Source: Rikenellaceae bacterium
GTDB lineage: Bacteria > Bacteroidota > Bacteroidia > Bacteroidales > Rikenellaceae
Direction of reading: 5' to 3'
DNA length: 64,000 nt
Assembly (NCBI GenBank): GCA_015060065.1
Contig: SUZF01000001.1
Span: 62,001-126,000 of the forward strand
Below the pieces are notes generated by a model. The model searched no databases. It saw nothing but the letters and a program-made list of their open reading frames with translations, and was not told where the DNA came from. Within the stretch, counting starts at the first letter, position 1, and each line of letters starts with the position of its first letter. Shown here piece by piece: positions 17,789 to 26,157 of this stretch. The position numbers and the translations under genes are program-made.

Positions 17789-18787
17789 ATGACAAAAAAT
17801 ATGGAGTTTGCGAATCCACATATACTATGGTTGTTCACGGTGTTGATACCGATGACGGCTTACTACGTCTGGCGTACAATGCAGGGTGGAGCAACAATCC
17901 GCATATCGAGCGTTGCCGGCGTGCGTCACGCTCCGCGTACCGTGCGCTACTATCTGCGCCACGTTCCATTTGTGTTGCGCTGTATGGCGGTGGCTCTGCT
18001 TATCGTTGCCGTGGCACGTCCCCAGTCTGCCGAGCATAACACCAAGACCAATGCCGAAGGTATCGATATCGTATTGGCAATAGATGTCTCGACCTCGATG
18101 TTGGCACAGGACTTCAAGCCCGACCGCATCACCGCAGCCAAGGAGGTTGCCGCCTCGTTTGTGGCAGACCGCCCCACCGACCGCATAGGTCTGGTTGTCT
18201 TTGCTGGCGAGTCACTCACGCAAAGCCCCCTCACAACAGACCAAAGCACCTTGCAGACGATGCTTGCACGCATCCGCAGCGGTGTTATCGAGGATGGTAC
18301 GGCAATAGGCAACGGCTTGGCCACATCGATAAACCGCCTGCGCGAGAGCGATGCCAAGAGCAAGGTTATCATCCTGCTCACGGATGGTGTGAATAACCGC
18401 GGACAGATTTCGCCCCTCACGGCAGCACAGATAGCCAAAGAGTATGGCATCAGAGTCTATACCATCGGTGTCGGCACACGCGGACAAGCACCCTATCCCG
18501 CAACGGATATGTTTGGCAACCAGACTGTTGTTATGGCAGATGTCGAGATTGACGAAGAGGTCCTTACTTCGATTGCCGAGCAGACCGGAGGTCAATACTT
18601 CCGTGCGGTGGATAAGCAAAAACTCGCTGCCATATACGACCAAATCAACACCCTCGAAAAGAGCAAAGTCGAGGTGTCACAGACCACAACCCTTCACGAA
18701 GAGTTTCTGGTGTATGCCTTGGCGGCTCTGGCGGCTCTGGCTTTGGAGTTTGTGATGAAATATTTAGTCCTTAAACGAATACCGTAA
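17789..18787 (+). CDS. batA: BatA, VWA-domain membrane protein
   Basis: The 332-residue protein has two N-terminal membrane helices (about 10-28 and 60-77), a periplasmic von Willebrand A domain with an intact metal site (DVSTS at 99-103, and LLTDG further on), and a C-terminal membrane helix. BatA and BatB are paired VWA proteins of the Bacteroides aerotolerance operon. The ATG at 17801 (MEFANPHIL) aligns better with family starts than 17789. An ATG at 17781 runs into TGA after three codons. The next gene begins 5 bases after its stop. Confidence 0.88.
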   Translation: MTKNMEFANPHILWLFTVLIPMTAYYVWRTMQGGATIRISSVAGVRHAPRTVRYYLRHVPFVLRCMAVALLIVAVARPQSAEHNTKTNAEGIDIVLAIDVSTSMLAQDFKPDRITAAKEVAASFVADRPTDRIGLVVFAGESLTQSPLTTDQSTLQTMLARIRSGVIEDGTAIGNGLATSINRLRESDAKSKVIILLTDGVNNRGQISPLTAAQIAKEYGIRVYTIGVGTRGQAPYPATDMFGNQTVVMADVEIDEEVLTSIAEQTGGQYFRAVDKQKLAAIYDQINTLEKSKVEVSQTTTLHEEFLVYALAALAALALEFVMKYLVLKRIP

Positions 18788-18792
18788 GAGAT

Positions 18793-19809
18793 ATGTTCCG
18801 ATTTGCAAATCCCGAATTGTTATACCTGCTGGCACTGGTGCCGGTAGCGATTGTCGGCTACATATTGGCGGTAGTGAGCCGTCGCAAGGCGTTGGCACGA
18901 TTTGGTAATATGGCGACCGTGCGCGAATTGACATCAGGCGTATCGTCTGCACGTAATCATCTGAAATTCACGCTCTTCATCACGGCTTTGACCCTTGTGA
19001 TTTTTGCCGCAGCACGTCCCCAGTTCGGTTCGAAACTGCGCGAGGAGAAGAGTGAGGGGGTCGAGATGATGATTGCCGTCGATGTGTCGAACTCGATGTT
19101 GGCAGAGGATTTCGAGCCGAGCCGACTTGAACGCACAAAGTATGCTATCGACCGGCTCTTCGAGGGGTTGCGTCAGGAGCGAGTGGGTGTCATAGTCTTT
19201 GCCGGCGAGGCGAAAGTTCAGTTGCCGATAACCTCGGACTATCGTATGGCACAGGCCTTTGCCAAGCGTATATCGCCAAATCTCGTATCGGAGCAGGGAA
19301 CATCAATAGGCAAGGCTCTCTCGATGGCGATGATGTCGTTTGCCAAGGATGGCGACCGTAGCCGTGCGGTGATTCTGATTACCGATGGCGAGACGCACGA
19401 CTACAACGCCCTCGAAGTGGCGAAGCAGGCGGCAGAGATGGGGGTAAAAATCTTCACTATCGGCATTGGAACACCCGAAGGCGCCCCGATACGTATCAAT
19501 GGCGACTTTATCCGCGACGAAAAGGGCGAAATGGTGGTGTCGAAACTCAATGAAACGATGCTCGAAGAGATTGCCTCAACAACAGATGCAGCATACGTCC
19601 GCGCCTCGAAACAATCTATCGGTCTTGACGAGATTGTGCAGAAAATCAACGAGATGGAGAAGGGCGAGATGACAACCTTGCGCTTCGAAGAGTATAACGA
19701 ACAATTCCACTACCTGCTGTGGATTGCACTGGCTCTGCTGCTGGCAGAATTCCTGCTCCTCGACAGAAAAAATCCCCTCCTCTCGCGATTTAATATCTTC
19801 GATAAATAA
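18793..19809 (+). CDS. batB: BatB, VWA-domain membrane protein
   Basis: BatB is a 338-residue partner of BatA with the same plan: N-terminal helices (about 10-28 and 57-74), a VWA domain with DVSNS at 97-101 and LITDGETHD, and a C-terminal helix (LLWIALALLLAEFLLL). The intact metal sites in both BatA and BatB suggest a heteromeric periplasmic complex, an inference. It is the last gene of the locus. No batD or batE follows within the window. Confidence 0.88.
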   Translation: MFRFANPELLYLLALVPVAIVGYILAVVSRRKALARFGNMATVRELTSGVSSARNHLKFTLFITALTLVIFAAARPQFGSKLREEKSEGVEMMIAVDVSNSMLAEDFEPSRLERTKYAIDRLFEGLRQERVGVIVFAGEAKVQLPITSDYRMAQAFAKRISPNLVSEQGTSIGKALSMAMMSFAKDGDRSRAVILITDGETHDYNALEVAKQAAEMGVKIFTIGIGTPEGAPIRINGDFIRDEKGEMVVSKLNETMLEEIASTTDAAYVRASKQSIGLDEIVQKINEMEKGEMTTLRFEEYNEQFHYLLWIALALLLAEFLLLDRKNPLLSRFNIFDK

Positions 19810-19858
19810 CCCTTGCCAATTTCACAACTTTTTTATTTACTCGCTTTTTGAAATCTTT

Positions 19859-19923
19859 GTCGCTTTTGGAAAAAAGCGACGCAAAACCTTTTTTATTTGC
19901 CCGCTTTTTGAAAAAAGCAGGGC
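19859..19923 (+). terminator. Pair of hairpins ending the Bat operon
   Basis: Two hairpins follow batB. The first has a 9-bp stem (19859-19867 with 19872-19880, loop GGAA) followed by a T run. The second pairs GCCC-GCTTTTT (19899-19909) with AAAAAGC-A-GGGC (19912-19923) around a two-base turn. They sit in a tandem near-repeat of about 60 bases that starts around 19827 and 19888. Confidence 0.65.
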
Positions 19924-20370
19924 GTGCAAAAACTTTTTAACCGAAACTGCGTTTCGGGGAGTTTGACAGTATAAGGTTTATTACGAGGGTTTGGTTGTCT
20001 GCGACAACAATACAAAACGAAAAGAATAACCTTCCGTGAGTAAACTCCCAAGGTTATTCTTTCCATTTTGCAGTATCCTTGCAGATACCCACAACCCCTC
20101 GAAAACATAAAAAGATTCTCCTCTAACTCATCTGGCCCAGTGTCTCCATAATCCCTAACTCCTTAAACTCTCTATACTCTCTAAATTAGCCATCAGCCGC
20201 TTAATTATCAATTGTCAATTGTCAATTCCCCATAAGCGACCTCGGTCGCGCCCCCCCCCATACTCCCCATAAGCAGGAGCAGGGCGACTGCGCCCCCAGT
20301 ATCCTCAAAGCCCCCCCCTGCAAGGAGAAGGAAACGCGAAGAACAAGAAGTCTTAATAGCATAAATTTTA
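19924..20370. other. Gene-free stretch with hairpins and low-complexity tracts
   Basis: No gene is supported here. It holds a 7-bp hairpin (19941-19957), a larger hairpin with a 13-bp outer stem (20021-20033 with 20050-20062) and an inner GAGT-AA-ACTC, a CT-rich stretch around 20145-20185, a TCAATTR repeat tract, and C9 and C8 runs near 20251 and 20311. The 669-base gap between batB and lipA looks like accumulated small repeats and not a lost gene. Confidence 0.6.
20202..20227. repeat. TCAATTR heptamer tract, copy 1
   Basis: About four units of the 7-base repeat TCAATT(A/G) occur here. The same tract occurs at 49154-49195 and 58525-58579, read in the same orientation. Confidence 0.8.
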
Positions 20371-20409
20371 TTGCAAATCGCAGAATCCGACTCTTTTTTA
20401 GGAGCAAAG

Positions 20410-20451
20410 GCGATATTTTTTTGGATATACAGAAAAATATCGCTATTTTTG
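20410..20451 (+). promoter_or_regulatory. lipA promoter with overlapping inverted repeat
   Basis: TTTG (20420-20423), a 20-base spacer and TATTTTTG (20444-20451) match the Bacteroidetes promoter consensus exactly. A perfect 11-bp inverted repeat, GCGATATTTTT at 20410-20420 and its complement at 20433-20443, frames the spacer and touches both promoter boxes. This is the usual geometry of a repressor operator. The leader to the lipA ATG is about 20 bases. Confidence 0.7.
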
Positions 20452-20478
20452 TGCCAATTGGAAAATAATGAACTTAAA

Positions 20479-21363
20479 ATGCCGAAGTTGTATGACGAGG
20501 TAAATGTACAGAGAAAACCCCATTGGCTGAAAATCAAACTGCACGACACCGCCACATTTGCGGAGGTGGACCGAATTGTGAAACGCCACTCGCTACACAC
20601 CATTTGCAGTAGCGGAATGTGTCCGAACAAGTCGGAGTGTTGGAGCAAGAGAACAGCTACTTTTATGATTTTGGGGGATATCTGTACTCGCAGTTGCCGC
20701 TTTTGTGCGACAAAGTCGGGCAGGCCATTGGCTCCCGATGCGGAGGAACCGCAACATATCGCAGAGAGCGTGGCTCTGATGGGACTTCGGCACGTTGTCG
20801 TAACTTCTGTTACTCGCGACGACCTGCCTGACGGGGGTGCTGCACACTGGGCGCAGACCGTCGAGGCTGTTCGAGCGAAGAATCCTAACGCAACAATTGA
20901 GCTCCTTATTCCCGATTTGGATGCCCGCCCTGACCTTTTGGATGTGGTGCTGGCATCGAAGCCTGATATTATCGGGCACAACATCGAAACCGTCGAACGA
21001 CTGACGCCGCTCGTGCGCTCGCGAGCAAAATATGCTACGAGTTTGGCAGCGTTGAGACACCTTGCAGAGCAGGGTGCCGTGACCAAGAGCGGTATTATGG
21101 TCGGTTTGGGCGAGAGCGATGACGAGGTGTTGCAGACATTGCACGACCTACGCAGTGTGGGTGTGCAGATTGTAACACTCGGTCAGTACCTTCGACCGAC
21201 TTTGGAGCACTATCCCGTTGCGGAATACATCACTCCGGAGAAATTCGATTGGTACAAGCAAAAGGCTCTCGAAATGGGCTTCTCCTACTGTGCGAGTGCG
21301 CCTCTGGTGCGTTCCTCGTATTTGGCGGAAGAGGCTTTGGAGAGCGTGAATGGCGTAAAATAG
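20479..21363 (+). CDS. lipA: Lipoyl synthase
   Basis: LipA inserts two sulfur atoms into protein-bound octanoyl groups by radical SAM chemistry. From the ATG at 20479 the protein has 294 residues. It has the auxiliary cluster motif C43-x4-C48-x5-C54, the radical SAM motif C69-x3-C73-x2-C76, and the C-terminal RSSY that supplies a serine ligand. The open frame extends back to 20371, but that part lies upstream of the promoter. It starts the operon lipA-lipB-recJ-folE. Confidence 0.95.
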   Translation: MPKLYDEVNVQRKPHWLKIKLHDTATFAEVDRIVKRHSLHTICSSGMCPNKSECWSKRTATFMILGDICTRSCRFCATKSGRPLAPDAEEPQHIAESVALMGLRHVVVTSVTRDDLPDGGAAHWAQTVEAVRAKNPNATIELLIPDLDARPDLLDVVLASKPDIIGHNIETVERLTPLVRSRAKYATSLAALRHLAEQGAVTKSGIMVGLGESDDEVLQTLHDLRSVGVQIVTLGQYLRPTLEHYPVAEYITPEKFDWYKQKALEMGFSYCASAPLVRSSYLAEEALESVNGVK

Positions 21364-21452
21364 CCATCGGGGATGGTGACTTGTCGCTTTGAGCCGCGGG
21401 GTGCGGTGCGGAGTGACAGCGACCCGAAGCCGATGGGCAAAAGGGATAAAAC

Positions 21453-22157
21453 GTGTTTGCTTGGTACAAAGACCTTGGTCGTATGGACTATAAGCAGTGC
21501 TGGGATTTGCAGCGCTCGCTCTTTGACGCCCTTATCGCAAGGAAGTCGGAGGCGCGTTCCGGTGTCGCTGTCGAGAGCGATGAGAGCATCGGCTCGGTGC
21601 TGATGGTCGAGCATCCTGCGGTCTATACCCTCGGAAAGAATGGCAAGGAGAGCAACCTGCTTCTTGGCGAGGAGTACCTGCGCAGTATCGGTGCCGACTT
21701 CTACCGTATCGACCGCGGTGGAGATGTTACCTTTCATGGCGAAGGTCAGATTGTAGGCTATCCGATTCTCGATATCGAGCGTTTGGGTATAGGTCTGCGC
21801 GACTATATTGATGCTCTCGAACAGAGCGTCATTGACACCATAGCACACTACGGTATCGTGGCAGGCAGGGTTGCCGGAGCGTCGGGCGTATGGCTCGGAA
21901 GTGCCGAGGAGCGAAATTTGCGTAAGATTTGCGCAATAGGTGTTCGCGCTTCGCGTTTTATTACCATGCACGGGTTTGCTTTGAATGTGACGACAGACCT
22001 GCGCTACTTTAACCATATTAACCCCTGCGGATTTACCGACAAGGGGGTGACCTCGATGGAGCGCGAGTTGGGTTCGGCTCCCGACATGGAGGAGGTCAAG
22101 ACATTGGTTATTAACAATTTAAGCAAAAATTTGAATGTTAAAATATATAAAAATTAA
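21453..22157 (+). CDS. lipB: Octanoyl-ACP:protein octanoyltransferase
   Basis: LipB transfers octanoate from ACP to target proteins, giving the substrate for LipA. The 234-residue product shows RGGDVTFHGEGQ near 88-99, the catalytic lysine at 158 (KICAIGVRASR) and the nucleophilic cysteine at 192 (INPCGF). The GTG start at 21453 is preferred because FAWYKDLGRMDY matches the family N terminus. An internal ATG at 21483 would cut off the first strand. It follows lipA by 89 bases and ends 5 bases before recJ. Confidence 0.94.
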   Translation: MFAWYKDLGRMDYKQCWDLQRSLFDALIARKSEARSGVAVESDESIGSVLMVEHPAVYTLGKNGKESNLLLGEEYLRSIGADFYRIDRGGDVTFHGEGQIVGYPILDIERLGIGLRDYIDALEQSVIDTIAHYGIVAGRVAGASGVWLGSAEERNLRKICAIGVRASRFITMHGFALNVTTDLRYFNHINPCGFTDKGVTSMERELGSAPDMEEVKTLVINNLSKNLNVKIYKN

Positions 22158-22162
22158 AGATT

Positions 22163-23926
22163 ATGCCCATAAACAAAAGATGGGTGGTCAAACCGCAGGG
22201 CGAGACCCAGGCAGTGGAGAATCTCTCTGCTGCATTGGGTATTGCACCCGTGTTGGCTAACCTACTGGTACAAAGAGGCATAGACACTGTGGAGAAGGCA
22301 GACAGATTCTTCCGTCCGAGCCTCGCACATCTGCACGACCCATTCCTGATGAAGGATATGGACAAGGCTGTGGCCCGTGTTGAGCAGGCGGTGCGTAACG
22401 GAGAGAAGATTATGGTCTATGGCGACTACGATGTGGATGGCACGACCGCTGTGGCGTTGGTCTATAAGTTCCTGCGCCAGATTGGTCACACCAACCTGCT
22501 CTTCTACATCCCCGACCGCTATACCGAAGGTTACGGCATCTCGGTCAAGGGTATCGACTTTGCCGCCCGCAAGGGTGTGAGCCTTGTCATCACAGTTGAT
22601 TGCGGTATCAAGGCTACCGAAAAAGTTGTCTATGCAAAGCAGAAAGGCGTGGATTTCATCATCTGCGACCATCACCTCCCTGCCGACGAGATTCCTCGCG
22701 CGGTGGCTGTTCTTGACCCCAAGCGTCCCGATTGTAACTATCCGTTTGACGAGTTGTCGGGTTGCGGTGTCGGTTTCAAACTTGTGCAGGCGTATGCCCA
22801 GAAGAACGGAATACCCTTCGAGCAGATTACACACCTGCTCGACCTGTTGGTTGTAAGCATCGCCAGCGACATCGTGCCGCTGACCGACGAAAACCGAGTC
22901 TTGGCACACTACGGATTGCAAAAACTCAACTCTTCGCCCTCGGAGGGACTCTCGTCAATCATCAAGATTTGCGGATTGGAGAGCCATACCATCTCGATTG
23001 ACGATATCGTCTTCAAGATTGGACCCCGCATCAATGCCGCAGGCCGTATGCGTATGGACCAAAACGACGAGAATGCCGCTCCATCGGGAGGTCACGCTGC
23101 CGTAAGCCTTCTGATTGAGGGTGATGCAAAGATGGCTATCGAGTTAGGCAACGACATCGACTCGTTCAATCAGGACCGCAAAAATATCGACCGTAAGGTT
23201 ACGCTCGAAGCGCACAACTATATCGAGAGCAATCCCGAACTCAAACAGCGCAAGAGTACGGTAATTTACAACCCCAAGTGGATGAAGGGTATCGTGGGTA
23301 TCGTGGCATCGCGCCTTATCGAGACCTACTATCGCCCGACGGTGGTGCTGACGATGAGCAACGGTCTGGTTACCGGCTCGGCTCGCTCGATTCCGGGCTT
23401 TGACCTCTATCAGGCTGTGGAGTCCTGCTCGGATCTGCTCGAAAACTTCGGCGGACACATGTACGCCGCAGGCCTCACGATGAAACCGGAGAATGTCGAG
23501 GAGTTCACTCGTCGTTTCAACGAATATGTGGAGAAAAATATCGACCCGCAGACCTTGGTTCCGCAGGTGGATATCGACTCTCCGCTCCTCTTCTCGGACA
23601 TCACACCGGAGTTCAACCGCCAACTCAACCGCTTCCAGCCCTTCGGGCCAGGAAATGCCGCTCCCGTATTTGCGACCTACGCAGTGAGCAATCAGGGCGA
23701 TGCGAAGTTGGTTGGTGCCGACTTGGAGCATCTGCGCATGGATCTTATGCAGCGTGAGAAGCCCAACACCACGATTCAGACTATCGCCTTCCAGCAGCCC
23801 ACTCACTACGAGTGGATTCGTGCGGGAAAACCCATAGATGTATGCTACCAAATTGTCGAAAACCACTATCGAGGAACAGTTTCGACGCAGTTACGCATCA
23901 GGGATATCAAACCCTTAATAAAGTAG
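22163..23926 (+). CDS. recJ: Single-stranded-DNA exonuclease RecJ
   Basis: RecJ is the 5'-3' single-strand exonuclease of recombination and mismatch repair. The 587-residue protein carries the DHH phosphoesterase motifs in order: [13 protein letters not shown] (motif I), [19 protein letters not shown] (DHH) and [10 protein letters not shown]. The DHHA1 part has [12 protein letters not shown] and [10 protein letters not shown]. An OB-like C-terminal domain completes the usual length. It is 5 bases downstream of lipB and 4 bases upstream of folE. Confidence 0.95.
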   Translation: MPINKRWVVKPQGETQAVENLSAALGIAPVLANLLVQRGIDTVEKADRFFRPSLAHLHDPFLMKDMDKAVARVEQAVRNGEKIMVYGDYDVDGTTAVALVYKFLRQIGHTNLLFYIPDRYTEGYGISVKGIDFAARKGVSLVITVDCGIKATEKVVYAKQKGVDFIICDHHLPADEIPRAVAVLDPKRPDCNYPFDELSGCGVGFKLVQAYAQKNGIPFEQITHLLDLLVVSIASDIVPLTDENRVLAHYGLQKLNSSPSEGLSSIIKICGLESHTISIDDIVFKIGPRINAAGRMRMDQNDENAAPSGGHAAVSLLIEGDAKMAIELGNDIDSFNQDRKNIDRKVTLEAHNYIESNPELKQRKSTVIYNPKWMKGIVGIVASRLIETYYRPTVVLTMSNGLVTGSARSIPGFDLYQAVESCSDLLENFGGHMYAAGLTMKPENVEEFTRRFNEYVEKNIDPQTLVPQVDIDSPLLFSDITPEFNRQLNRFQPFGPGNAAPVFATYAVSNQGDAKLVGADLEHLRMDLMQREKPNTTIQTIAFQQPTHYEWIRAGKPIDVCYQIVENHYRGTVSTQLRIRDIKPLIK

Positions 23927-23930
23927 AGCA

Positions 23931-24536
23931 ATGGAGAGGTTATACAAACGTGAAGATATCTACTCACCGGAGGCTATCGAGGAGTTGAAGGTGCATTACC
24001 GCGAAATTCTGCGCCTGTTGGGCGAGGACCCGGAGCGTGAGGGTCTGCTCAAAACCCCGGAGCGTGTGGCAAAGGCGATGTCGTTCATCACGAAGGGTTA
24101 CACCGAAGACCCTATCGAGATTATCAAGTCGGCGATATTCAAGGAGGAGTACAAGCAGATGGTGCTTGTCAAGGATATCGAGTTGTACTCGATTTGCGAG
24201 CATCACATGCTGCCCTTCTATGGCAAGGCTCACGTCGCCTACATCCCCAACGGACACATCACCGGCTTGTCGAAGATTGCCCGCGTGGTGGAGTGCTTTG
24301 CTCGACGTTTGCAGGTGCAGGAGCGACTGACCGTGCAGATTCGTGACTGTATTCAGGAGGCCCTCAACCCGATGGGCGTTGCCGTTGTTATCGAGGCGAG
24401 CCATATGTGTATGCAGATGCGTGGCGTCGAGAAGCAGAGTTCGGCAACCACAACCTCGGCATTTACCGGCATCTTCCTCTCGGACCATCGTACCCGCGAG
24501 GAGTTTATGACCTTGATAAGCAACAAATACAGATAG
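23931..24536 (+). CDS. folE: GTP cyclohydrolase I
   Basis: FolE opens GTP to dihydroneopterin triphosphate, the first step to tetrahydrofolate. The 201-residue product has the zinc ligands Cys89 and His92 ([10 protein letters not shown]) and Cys160 (HMCMQMRGV). The family segments GLSKIARVV and the C-terminal [11 protein letters not shown] are present. It is the last gene before a terminator. Grouping with lipA, lipB and recJ is probably only shared transcription. Confidence 0.96.
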   Translation: MERLYKREDIYSPEAIEELKVHYREILRLLGEDPEREGLLKTPERVAKAMSFITKGYTEDPIEIIKSAIFKEEYKQMVLVKDIELYSICEHHMLPFYGKAHVAYIPNGHITGLSKIARVVECFARRLQVQERLTVQIRDCIQEALNPMGVAVVIEASHMCMQMRGVEKQSSATTTSAFTGIFLSDHRTREEFMTLISNKYR

Positions 24537-24564
24537 ACTTATCGACAACTCTACAATAAACAAC

Positions 24565-24606
24565 GGAGGCTGCCTCGACACTATGACGGGCAGCCTCCTC
24601 TGTTTT
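24565..24606 (+). terminator. Terminator after folE
   Basis: A 10-bp GC-rich stem (24565-24574 with 24589-24598, arms GGAGGCTGCC and its complement) is followed by TCTGTTTT. It separates folE from the converging GH43 gene. Confidence 0.88.
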
Positions 24607-24625
24607 GCGGCACTCCGCAGAGAGT

Positions 24626-25600
24626 CTATTTCAGCGGGTCGGCCTCGACACCATCGAAGGTCATAACCACGGGAAGGATATCTCCATTCTCCGCAAAGTG
24701 CAACTCGTCGATGCAGGTGCGACGGTCATTGCCGTCGGTCGAGCCGATGGGGTGACGATGATATACGATATAGTATTTACCGCTACGGGGATTGTGCATC
24801 ACCGAGTGGTGACCGGCTCCGGTACCCACCTGTGCATCGGTCGAAAGAATCACACCCTTACTCTCGAAGGGTCCGAGCGGATTATCCGAGATAGCATAAG
24901 CCACGCGGTAGTTATCTTTTGTCCACTTGCCCTCCGACCACATAAAGTAGTACTTGCCGTCGCGGATAAACATAAAGGGACCCTCGACATACTCGCCCGG
25001 AGTAATCTCCTTGAAGATTTCGCCATCCTCGAAGGGCACGAAGCCCGTAAAATCGTCGTTGAGTTTGCAGACGTTGCAGTGCTTCCAACCTCCGTAGTAC
25101 ATATAGTATGTTCCGTCGGTATCCTTAAAGACAAATTGGTCGATAGGCTGCGCTCCATTGATAATGTCGTTAATGAGAGGCTTGCCCAAAAGGTCATTAA
25201 ATGGGCCTGCGGGATTATCAGCCACAGCAACACCGATACCACCGATTTCGCCCTCATGAACATCATTACACGAGAACATAAGATAGTATTTGCCATCCTT
25301 CTCGATAATCGAGGGAGCCCATAATGCGCTATTGAGCCACGATATGCGCGACTGGTCGATAATGCGCTCGTGCTTCTGCCATGTTATGAGGTCTTTTGAC
25401 GAAAAGGCGTCAAGATGAAGTTGCTCCGGGAAGGGCTGCGACCACGTGGGATAGACCCAATAGGTATCGCCAAAAATCACACCTTCGGGGTCGGCATACC
25501 AACCTTCAACAATAGGATTTCCGCTACGTTGCGGCTCTGCACATGCCGTAAGAGCAACAGCCAAAATGGCAGCAAAGAGTACGTGTAAAGAGTTTTTCAT
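24626..25600 (-). CDS. Family 43-like glycoside hydrolase lipoprotein
   Basis: From the ATG at 25600 the 324-residue protein begins with a lipoprotein signal whose lipobox is LTAC with Cys20. The rest is a five-bladed beta-propeller typical of GH43. The catalytic base is in WYADPEGVIFGDTY, the pKa-modulating aspartate in AQPIDQFVF and the acid in YVEGPFMFIRDGKYY. It probably trims arabinose- or xylose-containing glycans at the cell surface; the exact substrate is not visible. It stands alone with its own promoter, downstream of rnpB on the same strand. A longer frame to 25753 runs into rnpB and is rejected. Confidence 0.88.
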   Translation of the reverse strand: MKNSLHVLFAAILAVALTACAEPQRSGNPIVEGWYADPEGVIFGDTYWVYPTWSQPFPEQLHLDAFSSKDLITWQKHERIIDQSRISWLNSALWAPSIIEKDGKYYLMFSCNDVHEGEIGGIGVAVADNPAGPFNDLLGKPLINDIINGAQPIDQFVFKDTDGTYYMYYGGWKHCNVCKLNDDFTGFVPFEDGEIFKEITPGEYVEGPFMFIRDGKYYFMWSEGKWTKDNYRVAYAISDNPLGPFESKGVILSTDAQVGTGAGHHSVMHNPRSGKYYIVYHRHPIGSTDGNDRRTCIDELHFAENGDILPVVMTFDGVEADPLK

Positions 25601-25625
25601 TTCGTTTGGAGTTTTGTTTGATTTA

Positions 25626-25633
25626 CAAATATA
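25626..25633 (-). promoter_or_regulatory. Candidate -7 box for the GH43 gene
   Basis: TATATTTG on the - strand fits TAnnTTTG and lies 25 bases before the GH43 start. The -33 position holds TTGA, a weak match. Confidence 0.45.
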
Positions 25634-25660
25634 TGTATAATCTGCGAGAAAATCAATACT

Positions 25661-25711
25661 ATAAAGACAAAGTAACCCCAAAAGTTCTTTTAGCCAAACT
25701 TTTGAGGTTAC
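25661..25711 (-). terminator. rnpB terminator
   Basis: On the - strand a 15-bp stem with one G-T pair (25711-25697 with 25686-25672) and a 10-base loop lies 10 bases past the rnpB 3' end, followed by TTTGTCTTTATAG. Confidence 0.85.
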
Positions 25712-25720
25712 TGCATAGTT

Positions 25721-26105
25721 GGTAAGTCCTATAAGCCGAGTTCTGTTCCCCACCCAACATGGGCGAAGCCTCTATCATTTATCTACAACCACAGTCTCCC
25801 ATGGTTTCCAGCGACCTACCCCCCGACAGCGGACGAGCAATCCTTAATTATCGGTATACATGGTCTTGCAACCCGTCAGGCGTACTGCCGGAGCGTATCA
25901 CTACCTCCGCGGTGGGCTCTTACCCCACCTTTTCACCCTTACCCCGAATCCCGAACCTCCAAGGTCGAAACTCCACATGGGGCGGTTATTCTCTGTTACG
26001 CTACTATACCCTTGCGGATATCAAGCCATTAACTTGGACGGCGCTCTGTGTTGCTCGGACTTTCCTCCCCCTGCTTTCGCAGGCAGCGATAGAGCGGACT
26101 TGCCG
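25721..26105 (-). ncRNA. rnpB: RNase P RNA, bacterial class A
   Basis: This is the catalytic RNA that trims tRNA 5' ends. On the - strand it has the universally conserved GAGGAAAGTCCG near its 5' end (complement at about 26054-26067) and ACAGAACTCGGCTTAT near its 3' end (complement at about 25729-25745). The ends pair as helix P1 (GGCAAGTCC at the 5' end with GGACTTACC at the 3' end, one mismatch). Its length of about 385 nt is normal. Upstream lies a TACCTTTG promoter box and downstream a terminator, so it is its own transcription unit. The end positions are accurate to a few bases. Confidence 0.95.
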
Positions 26106-26108
26106 AGG

Positions 26109-26140
26109 CAAAGGTACAAAACAATTTCAAATCTCGCAAC
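26109..26140 (-). promoter_or_regulatory. Promoter of rnpB
   Basis: TACCTTTG (26116-26109 on the - strand) matches the -7 consensus, with GTTG in place of TTTG 20 bases upstream. The predicted start, about 5 bases downstream, coincides with the 5' strand of P1. Confidence 0.65.
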
Positions 26141-26157
26141 CTGCAACCTTGCACGAC

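Noticed and set aside
25740..26110. Protein-coding frames across 25759-26694
   Set aside because: This stretch is RNase P RNA with both conserved signatures; the open frames on the + strand are chance.
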